Assembly (NCBI RefSeq): GCF_013093415.1 | Contig: NZ_JABFBC010000001.1 | Coordinates: 1,302,001 to 1,366,000, forward strand | Length of the DNA stretch: 64,000 bases | Reading direction: 5' to 3' | Origin: Halovulum dunhuangense | GTDB lineage: Bacteria; Pseudomonadota; Alphaproteobacteria; Rhodobacterales; Rhodobacteraceae | Shown: positions 58,457 to 64,000 of the stretch, one piece after another | Numbering within the stretch: the stretch's first letter is position 1 | Layout of the letters: each line of letters begins with the position of its first letter | Position numbers and translations under genes: made by a program | Notes under the pieces: generated by a model | The model's database searches: none | The model's input: the letters and a program-made list of their open reading frames with translations, nothing else | What the model was told of the DNA's origin: nothing

Positions 58457-59758
58457 ATGTCAGATCCGGTCGTCGGCCTGATCCTTCTCGGTGTGCTCGT
58501 GGTGCTGCTGACGGCGGGGCTGTGGATCGCCCTGGCGCTGGCGGGCGTGGCCGCCGTCGCGCTGGTCTTCTTCTCGAACGCGCCGGTGGGGCTGGTGATG
58601 GCGACCACCTTCTGGGGGCACAGCCATTCCTGGTCGCTTGCGGCGCTGCCCCTGTTCATCCTGATGGGGGAGATCCTGCTCCGCTCGCGCCTGTCGGCGG
58701 ACATGTTCAGCGGGCTTGCGCCATGGCTCGGGCGGCTGCCGGGGCGGCTTCTGCATGTGAACGTGATCGGGTGCGCGATCTTCGCTGCCGTGTCCGGGTC
58801 ATCGGCCGCGACCGCGGCCACCATCGGCAAGATGTCGATCCCCGAACTGAAATCCCGCGGCTATCCCGAAAGCCTGATCCTGGGCACGCTGGCCGGGTCG
58901 GCCACGCTGGGGCTGCTGATCCCGCCGTCGATCATCCTGATCGTCTATGGCGTGGCGACCGAGCAGTCGATCGCGCGGCTGTTCGTCGCCGGCATCCTGC
59001 CGGGACTGATGCTTGTGGGCCTGTTCGGCGCCTATGTCGCGGCGCGCGCGCTGTTGAATCCCGGGCTGATCCCGGCATTCGACCAGCCCATGTCGCTGCG
59101 CGAGAAGCTGTGGGCGGCACGGGGGCTGATCCCGGTCGCGGTCCTGATAGCGGGGGTGATCGGCGCCATCTACACCGGCATCGCCTCGCCCACCGACGCG
59201 GCGGCGCTGGGCGTGATGTTCTCGCTTCTGCTGGCGGTGCTGTCGGGCAGCTTCAGCCGCAGGGATTTCCTGGACGCGCTTCTGTCGGCCACCCGCACCT
59301 CCTGCATGATCGCCTTCATCCTGCTTGGCGCGGCCTTTCTCGCGGTGGCCATGGGGTTCACCGGGCTGCCGCGGAACCTGGCTGCCTGGATCGGCGAGAT
59401 GGGGCTGTCGCCTTATGTCCTGCTGGCGGTGCTGACGCTGTTCTTCATCGTGCTGGGGCTGTTTCTCGACGGGATCTCGGTGGTGGTGCTGACCACATCG
59501 ATCATCATGCCGATGGTGCTGGCGGTGGGCATCGATCCGATCTGGTTCGGCATCTACCTGGTGCTGGTCGTGGAGATGAGCCAGATCACCCCGCCCGTGG
59601 GGTTCAACCTGTTCGTCATCCAGGGACTGACCGGCATCGACATCCTGCGCATCGCGCGGGCGGCCTTTCCGTTCTTCCTGCTGCTGCTGCTGTCGGTGCT
59701 GCTGATCACGCTGTTCCCGGGCATCGTCACCTATCTGCCCGACGCCATGTCCGGCTAG
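58457..59758 (+). CDS. TRAP transporter large permease (DctM family)
   Basis: A 433-residue membrane protein with about 12 helices, which carries the sodium-driven transport path. Conserved segments are LPLFILMGEILLRSRLSADM, GCAIFAAVSGSSAATAATIG, LGLLIPPSIILIVYGVATEQ and PPVGFNLFVIQGLTGIDILR. The motif 'P..G.......I' with Pro-Pro near the C-terminus is characteristic. It ends the three-gene TRAP set; the MarR regulator follows on the opposite strand 21 bases away. Confidence 0.93.
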   Translation: MSDPVVGLILLGVLVVLLTAGLWIALALAGVAAVALVFFSNAPVGLVMATTFWGHSHSWSLAALPLFILMGEILLRSRLSADMFSGLAPWLGRLPGRLLHVNVIGCAIFAAVSGSSAATAATIGKMSIPELKSRGYPESLILGTLAGSATLGLLIPPSIILIVYGVATEQSIARLFVAGILPGLMLVGLFGAYVAARALLNPGLIPAFDQPMSLREKLWAARGLIPVAVLIAGVIGAIYTGIASPTDAAALGVMFSLLLAVLSGSFSRRDFLDALLSATRTSCMIAFILLGAAFLAVAMGFTGLPRNLAAWIGEMGLSPYVLLAVLTLFFIVLGLFLDGISVVVLTTSIIMPMVLAVGIDPIWFGIYLVLVVEMSQITPPVGFNLFVIQGLTGIDILRIARAAFPFFLLLLLSVLLITLFPGIVTYLPDAMSG

Positions 59759-59779
59759 GGCAGGGCCGTTGGCCGGGCC

Positions 59780-60295
59780 CTACAGCGAGGAGGCGGCCCG
59801 GCTGGCCTGGTCGTACTGGCCTGAAAGCGCGCGCAGGCTGGCGGCGATGGAGCGCAGGTCCTGCCCGCTGATATCCATGCGCGCGATCCCCTCCAGAAGG
59901 CAGCGCTCGCGCACGTCGCGATAGGCTTCGCAGAGTTCGGCGCCGCGCGGTGAGGCGATGTAGAACACCTCCTTGCCCCGCTTGTCCGCGCTGACCAGCC
60001 CCGCCTTGAGCAGCTTCTTGAGCGCGTAGTTGACCGTGTGCGTATCCTCGATGTTGAGCAGGAAGCATATGTCGGCCAGCCGCTTTTCGCGGTTGCGATG
60101 GTTCACGTTGTGCAGCACGAGGATCTCGAGCGGGCTCATCTCGGTCTGACCGGCGGCGGCCATGCACTTCACCATCCAGCGCGAGAAGGCGTTGGAGGCG
60201 ATGATGAGGCCGAACTCGAATTCCGACGTTTCCCAGCCCTCGCCCTCGGCCAGGTGGCGGGAGGATACGATCCGGCGTTCGGCGGCTTTCTTCAT
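59780..60295 (-). CDS. MarR-type winged-helix regulator
   Basis: A 171-residue DNA-binding protein. It has an all-helical dimer part (FGLIIASNAFSRWMVKCMAA), a winged helix with SPLEILVLHNVNHRNREKRL, then ADICFLLNIEDTHTVNYALK and KAGLVSADKRGKEVFYIASP, which is the typical MarR recognition helix and wing. Its neighbours are the TRAP transporter and oxoprolinase. It probably binds the palindrome at 56804, and also sits behind a TGTCGACA site at 60322. I use the ATG at 60295 with GGAG before it. The ligand is unknown. Confidence 0.87.
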   Translation of the reverse strand: MKKAAERRIVSSRHLAEGEGWETSEFEFGLIIASNAFSRWMVKCMAAAGQTEMSPLEILVLHNVNHRNREKRLADICFLLNIEDTHTVNYALKKLLKAGLVSADKRGKEVFYIASPRGAELCEAYRDVRERCLLEGIARMDISGQDLRSIAASLRALSGQYDQASRAASSL

Positions 60296-60321
60296 GGTTT
60301 TCTCCGAGTTCCTGCACATCT

Positions 60322-60329
60322 TGTCGACA
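60322..60329. promoter_or_regulatory. TGTCGACA site before the MarR-type gene
   Basis: TTGTCGACAT (palindromic core TGTCGACA) lies 27 bases before the start codon of the MarR-type gene. The same ten-base core occurs before the GntR gene at 53016-53025 and, in part, before the DapA-family gene. It also occurs by chance in coding sequence at 930-939, so function is only suggested. Confidence 0.35.
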
Positions 60330-60479
60330 TGATCCCAGCGAACTCGTGCCGTGTCAAAGCCCGCGAAGCACCTGCCGGTGCGAGGCCTGCGGGTCTTGAA
60401 CCCTTGATCTCGATCATCGCGCGCCCGCCTGCGAACCTGTCATGGCCCGTGGCATCGGATTGGAACGGGCGGGGTGTTC

Positions 60480-61322
60480 ATGGAAGTCGTGGCTGTCATT
60501 CTTGCATGTCTGTCGGGGGCGGCGGTTGCCCTGGGGCTTCTTCGCCGTTCGGACGGGCGGGCCGAGCAGGCGGAACGGGCGCGGCTGGTGGCCACGCAAC
60601 CGCGCGACCCGGCGCGCTTTTCCCCCGACATGCTGGTTCCCCTGCCGGAACCCGCACGGCGCTTCTTCGGCTTCGCCATCCGGCCCGGCACGCCGCTTCT
60701 GACCGTGGCCGATATTTCCATGACGGGGCGCTTCGGGATGGGGGGCAAGGCGAAGCCGGCCTACCGGCAGATGCGGGCGCGCCAGGTCCTGGCCGCGCCC
60801 GACGGGTTCGTCTGGGCCATGGCCACGCAGGGCGGACTGCCGCTTTCAGGCTCTGACACGGGGCGCTGGACGCGGTTCCGCATCCTCGGGCTGATCCCGG
60901 TCGCGCGCCGGGGCGGCGATGCGGATCATGCCCGCGCCGCCTTTGGCCGCATGATTGCCGAGGCGGTGTTCTGGACCCCTGCCGCACTTCTGCCGGGGCC
61001 GGGCGTCACATGGGAGGCGGTCGACGACGACACGGCGCGGGTGACGGTCAGCCGGGGCGGTCTTTCGCAGGCGGTCGATGTCCGGGTGGATGCCGAGGGC
61101 CGGCCACTCATGGTCTGGTTCCAGCGCTGGAGCGATGCGAACCCCGAGCGGCGCTATCGCCTGCAACCCTTCGGCGGGTACCTGTCGGATTTCCGCGAGG
61201 TGGCGGGCTTTCGCCTGCCGCACCGGGTGGAGGCGGGCAACATGTTCGGCACCGAGGACTGGTTTCCCTTCTTCCTGGCCGAAGTGACCGCGATCGCGTT
61301 TCCCGAGGGGGGCGCGCCATGA
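60480..61322 (+). CDS. DUF6544-like conserved protein
   Basis: A protein of about 280 residues that looks like the uncharacterised DUF6544/DUF6920 family. One N-terminal helix (EVVAVILACLSGAAVALGLL) is followed by a soluble part with PLPEPARRFFGFAI, GRWTRFRILGLIPVAR and, near the C-terminus, WFQRWSDANPERRYRLQPFG and GYLSDFREVAGFRLP. The lipoprotein-like beta features suggest an outer face of the membrane. A GTG at 60474 is an alternative start. It overlaps the next gene by four bases (ATGA) and forms a two-gene unit with a peptidase. Function unknown. Confidence 0.75.
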   Translation: MEVVAVILACLSGAAVALGLLRRSDGRAEQAERARLVATQPRDPARFSPDMLVPLPEPARRFFGFAIRPGTPLLTVADISMTGRFGMGGKAKPAYRQMRARQVLAAPDGFVWAMATQGGLPLSGSDTGRWTRFRILGLIPVARRGGDADHARAAFGRMIAEAVFWTPAALLPGPGVTWEAVDDDTARVTVSRGGLSQAVDVRVDAEGRPLMVWFQRWSDANPERRYRLQPFGGYLSDFREVAGFRLPHRVEAGNMFGTEDWFPFFLAEVTAIAFPEGGAP

Positions 61323-62269
61323 TCGCGGCCGTTCAGGTCGCGCTGCCGCTTGCGCTGGTCTGCTGGGTGGCTTTCCTGCCTTCGGGAAGCCTTGTGGGGT
61401 TCGCGGTGCAGGTGCTCGGGTCCGGGGCCATTCTTCTTGCGCTGGCGCTGGTCGCGCAATGGGCCGTGCCGTTCTGGTGGCTGCCGTATCTCCATGGCGC
61501 GCTCTGGCTTGGCGCGGTCATCCGGCAGGGGGCGGGGCTCAGGCAAGGGGCGTTGCCGCTCATGCCCGAAGACGCCGGGGGCTGGGTGGCGCTTGGCGCG
61601 GCGCTTGTCCTTGCGGCGGTGGGCGGCTGGTACGGCGCGCGGGCGCTTGCGGGTCGGGTGCTGCCGCCAGTGGCGGTCGTCGACATCGCCAATCCCTTCG
61701 GGCAGGGGCGCTACTTGGTCGGGCATGGCGGGTCGAACCCGCTGGTGAACGGGCACATGCGCACGCTCGATCCCACCATCGCGCGGTTCCGGCCCTGGCG
61801 CGGGCAGTCCCATGCGGTGGACTTCTTCGGGCTGGGCCCGTGGGGCCTGCGCGCGCGGGGCTGGCGCCCGGCCGATCCCGCCGCCTATGCGATCTTCGGT
61901 GCCGCCCTGCATGCGCCTTGCGACGGGACGGTGATCGCTGCCGAAGGCGGGATGCCGGATTTCGAGGTGCCGCAGCAGGACCCCGTCAACCGGCTTGGCA
62001 ACCACGTCATCCTGCGCTGCGCGGATGCCGAGATCGTCCTTGCCCACATGCGGCAGGGCAGCCTGAGGGTTGCACCGGGCGATGCTGTGCGGGTGGGTGC
62101 GGCTTTGGGGCAAGTCGGCAATTCCGGCGCCAGCACCGAGCCGCATCTGCACATCCATGCGCAACGACCCGCGGCCGAAGGGGCGCCGCCCATCTCGGGC
62201 GAGCCGCTCGCGCTCAGGATCGACGGGCGTTACCTGGTGCGCAACGACCGGATCCACGGGCGCGACTGA
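61319..62269 (+). CDS. Membrane-anchored M23-family peptidase
   Basis: A 316-residue protein with about four N-terminal helices (residues 1-115), then a C-terminal M23 (LytM/lysostaphin-like) domain. The domain has GQSHAVDFFG for the first zinc ligands, CDGTVIAAEGG, NHVILRCADAEIVLAHMRQG and the HxH motif EPHLHIHAQ. The first motif reads H-x-x-D, one residue shorter than the usual H-x-x-x-D, so zinc binding may differ, although similar short forms exist. It would cut peptidoglycan cross-bridges or act as a divisome-type activator. It is translationally coupled to the DUF6544-like gene. Confidence 0.83.
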   Translation: MIAAVQVALPLALVCWVAFLPSGSLVGFAVQVLGSGAILLALALVAQWAVPFWWLPYLHGALWLGAVIRQGAGLRQGALPLMPEDAGGWVALGAALVLAAVGGWYGARALAGRVLPPVAVVDIANPFGQGRYLVGHGGSNPLVNGHMRTLDPTIARFRPWRGQSHAVDFFGLGPWGLRARGWRPADPAAYAIFGAALHAPCDGTVIAAEGGMPDFEVPQQDPVNRLGNHVILRCADAEIVLAHMRQGSLRVAPGDAVRVGAALGQVGNSGASTEPHLHIHAQRPAAEGAPPISGEPLALRIDGRYLVRNDRIHGRD

Positions 62270-62281
62270 CAGGCGGGCGGC

Positions 62282-63301
62282 TCAGGGCAGGTCCAGCCGC
62301 CGCCCGTCCGGGCCGAACAGCATCTCGTCGGCCTGCGCCCAGTTCACCCCCGTCTCGGCCCCCTCCTCGGGAAGGGGGATGGCGCCGTCCTGCCGCGCGG
62401 TCATCGCGGTCCCATCCCCGAGCCGCAGGTGCACCAGCGTCTCTGCGCCCAGCGGCTCGGCATACTGCACGCGGGCCGTCAGCCGGGCTGTCCCGGCATC
62501 CGCAAGCGACACATGCTCGGGCCGCACCCCCAGCTGGCTGCCCTGCGGCGCGCCCGGCATCAGCCGTGCCGTGGGCAGAAAATTCGTCGGCGGCGAGCCG
62601 ATGAAGCCCGCGACAAAGGCCGTGCGCGGGTTGCGATAGACCTCCAACGGTGCGCCGATCTGGTCGGCCACGCCGCCGTTCATCACGATCATGCGGTCGG
62701 CAAGCGTCATCGCCTCGACCTGGTCGTGGGTGACGTAGAGCGCGGTCACCCCAAGCTGGCGCTGAAGCTGCCGGATCTCAAGCCGCATCTGCACCCGCAG
62801 CTTTGCGTCGAGATTGGAAAGCGGCTCGTCGAACAGGAACACCGCGGGCTTTCGCACGATGGCGCGGCCCATGGCGACGCGCTGGCGCTGGCCGCCCGAC
62901 AACTCGCGCGGCTTGCGGGCCAGGTAGGGCTCGATCTGGAGCATCCTTGCGGCCTGCGTCACGCGGGCCTCGATCTCGGCCCTGGGGGTCTTCGCGATCT
63001 TCAGCCCGTAGGCCATGTTCTCGTACACGCTCATGTGCGGGTAGAGCGCGTAGTTCTGGAACACCATGGCGATGTCGCGGTCCATCGGCTCCTTGTCGTT
63101 GACGCGTGCGCCGTTGATGCGCACCTCGCCCGAGGTGACCGTCTCGAGCCCCGCGACCATGCGCAGCAGCGTGGATTTCCCGCAGCCCGAGGGGCCCACG
63201 ATCACGATGAATTCGCCATCGGCGATGTCGATGTCGATGCCGTGGATCACGTCGGTCTTGCCGAAGGTCTTTTTCAGACTGTCGAGTGTGACGGTTGCCA
63301 T
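62282..63301 (-). CDS. ugpC: Glycerol-3-phosphate-type ABC importer ATPase
   Basis: A 339-residue MalK/UgpC-type ATPase with a C-terminal OB-fold regulatory domain. Walker A is [11 protein letters not shown], the signature is ELSGGQRQR, Walker B is [15 protein letters not shown] and the switch is [16 protein letters not shown]. The regulatory part has [15 protein letters not shown] and [10 protein letters not shown]. It follows ugpE by three bases on the same strand. MalK-type ATPases serve several sugar importers; the ugpE upstream makes glycerol 3-phosphate most likely. Confidence 0.92.
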   Translation of the reverse strand: MATVTLDSLKKTFGKTDVIHGIDIDIADGEFIVIVGPSGCGKSTLLRMVAGLETVTSGEVRINGARVNDKEPMDRDIAMVFQNYALYPHMSVYENMAYGLKIAKTPRAEIEARVTQAARMLQIEPYLARKPRELSGGQRQRVAMGRAIVRKPAVFLFDEPLSNLDAKLRVQMRLEIRQLQRQLGVTALYVTHDQVEAMTLADRMIVMNGGVADQIGAPLEVYRNPRTAFVAGFIGSPPTNFLPTARLMPGAPQGSQLGVRPEHVSLADAGTARLTARVQYAEPLGAETLVHLRLGDGTAMTARQDGAIPLPEEGAETGVNWAQADEMLFGPDGRRLDLP

Positions 63302-63304
63302 TTC

Positions 63305-64000
63305 CTATTTCTCGCTCTCGACAAGGCCGCGGATGAACAGGCGCTGCATCCCGATCACGACGATCACCGGCGGCACCATCGCAAGGATCGAGGTGGCCAT
63401 GATGACCGGCCAGTCGGCGACATCGTCGCCCGCGGGGAACATCTGCCGGATGCCCATGACGATGGTGTTCATCGAGGGGTCGGTGGTGATGAGAAGCGGC
63501 CAGAGATACTGGTTCCAGCCATAGATGAAGAGGATCACGAACAGCGCCGCGATGTTGGTCCGGCTCATCGGCAGCAGGATGTCGAAGAAGAAGCGCATCG
63601 GCCGCGCCCCGTCCACCCGGGCCGCTTCGGCCAGTTCGTCCGGCACGGTCATGAAGAACTGCCGGAACAGGAAGGTGGCCGTGGCCGAGGCGACCAGCGG
63701 CAGGATCAGCCCGGAATAGCTGTTGAGCATGCCGAAATTCGCCACCACCTCGTAGGTGGGGACGATGCGCACCTCCACGGGCAGCATCAGCGTGAGGAAG
63801 ATCAGCCAGAAGAACACCCGCCGGCCCGGAAAGCGGAAATAGACGATGGCAAAGGCCGACAGGAGCGAGATGGCGATCTTGCCCAGCGCGATTCCGAAGG
63901 CCATCACCGCCGAGTTCAGCAGCATCGTCGCGACCGGCGTGTTCACGCCCGAGAACAGCGCCTTGCGGTAGTTCTCGAGGAACTGGTCGCCGGGCAGAAG
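63305..64000 (-). CDS. ugpE: Glycerol-3-phosphate ABC permease UgpE, 5' end missing
   Basis: 232 residues are visible; the frame continues past the right edge and the missing part should be about 50-70 residues. Visible UgpE features are [56 protein letters not shown] and the EAA loop [20 protein letters not shown], then [20 protein letters not shown]. These fit UgpE closely, which imports sn-glycerol 3-phosphate with UgpA, UgpB and UgpC. The ugpA and ugpB genes should lie beyond the window. Confidence 0.92.
   Translation of the reverse strand, partial: LLPGDQFLENYRKALFSGVNTPVATMLLNSAVMAFGIALGKIAISLLSAFAIVYFRFPGRRVFFWLIFLTLMLPVEVRIVPTYEVVANFGMLNSYSGLILPLVASATATFLFRQFFMTVPDELAEAARVDGARPMRFFFDILLPMSRTNIAALFVILFIYGWNQYLWPLLITTDPSMNTIVMGIRQMFPAGDDVADWPVIMATSILAMVPPVIVVIGMQRLFIRGLVESEK

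Overview
The window is a GC-rich, tightly packed stretch from an alphaproteobacterium, most likely a member of the Rhodobacterales. This placement rests on overall gene content, abundant ATGA/GTGA start-stop overlaps, GTG/TTG starts and the style of the Ugp, TRAP and FCD-type GntR proteins; it is an inference, not a phylogenetic result. No rRNA, tRNA, insertion sequence, phage gene or CRISPR array was seen.

Layout. (1) 1-1114: the 3' part of an alkaline phosphatase/phosphodiesterase-type enzyme, then about 1 kb holding only one small putative membrane protein. (2) 2112-11753: a nine-gene chemosensory operon on the plus strand (STAS, CheY, CheA, CheW, membrane receptor, second CheW, CheR, CheB and a soluble receptor-like protein with a degenerate signalling hairpin). 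(3) 18757-12138, minus strand: a complete N-type ATPase operon in the order atpD-C-Q-R-B-E-F-A-G, with no delta subunit. (4) 23706-19110, minus strand: fumarylacetoacetate-hydrolase-like gene, a SsuABC/NMT1-type ABC importer and an FCD-GntR regulator. (5) 23938-31832, plus strand: two overlapping genes for large secreted proteins, one with a degenerate transglutaminase-like core and one of 1870 residues with PPC-like repeats, discoidin-like regions and two von Willebrand A domains. (6) 32202-39448: AGE-family epimerase, quinone-oxidoreductase-like MDR enzyme, CPBP protease, SDR, thiD-thiE-thiM behind a TPP riboswitch, and a BASS-family transporter.

(7) 39806-53002 is a catabolic island for hydroxyproline isomers. 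An eight-gene minus-strand operon holds a polar amino acid ABC importer, a FAD-dependent D-hydroxyproline dehydrogenase-like enzyme, a Cys/Cys 4-hydroxyproline epimerase, a fused aconitase-X cis-3-hydroxyproline dehydratase and a second proline-racemase-family protein with a Ser/Thr pair at the catalytic positions. Around it lie an alpha-ketoglutarate semialdehyde dehydrogenase, a pyrroline-2-carboxylate reductase-type Ldh2 enzyme, a DapA-family deaminase and an FCD-GntR regulator. Three promoter regions share an ATAC-N5-GTAT-type inverted repeat, which suggests one regulon. Together these genes would turn trans-4-hydroxyproline into 2-oxoglutarate and the 3-hydroxy isomers into proline.

(8) 53143-60295: a single-chain 5-oxoprolinase/hydantoinase-type enzyme divergent from a TRAP transporter, with a strong palindrome between them and a MarR-type regulator at the end. 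(9) 60480-62269: a DUF6544-like protein and a membrane-anchored M23 peptidase. (10) 64000-62282, minus strand: ugpE (cut by the window edge) and ugpC of a glycerol-3-phosphate-type ABC importer.
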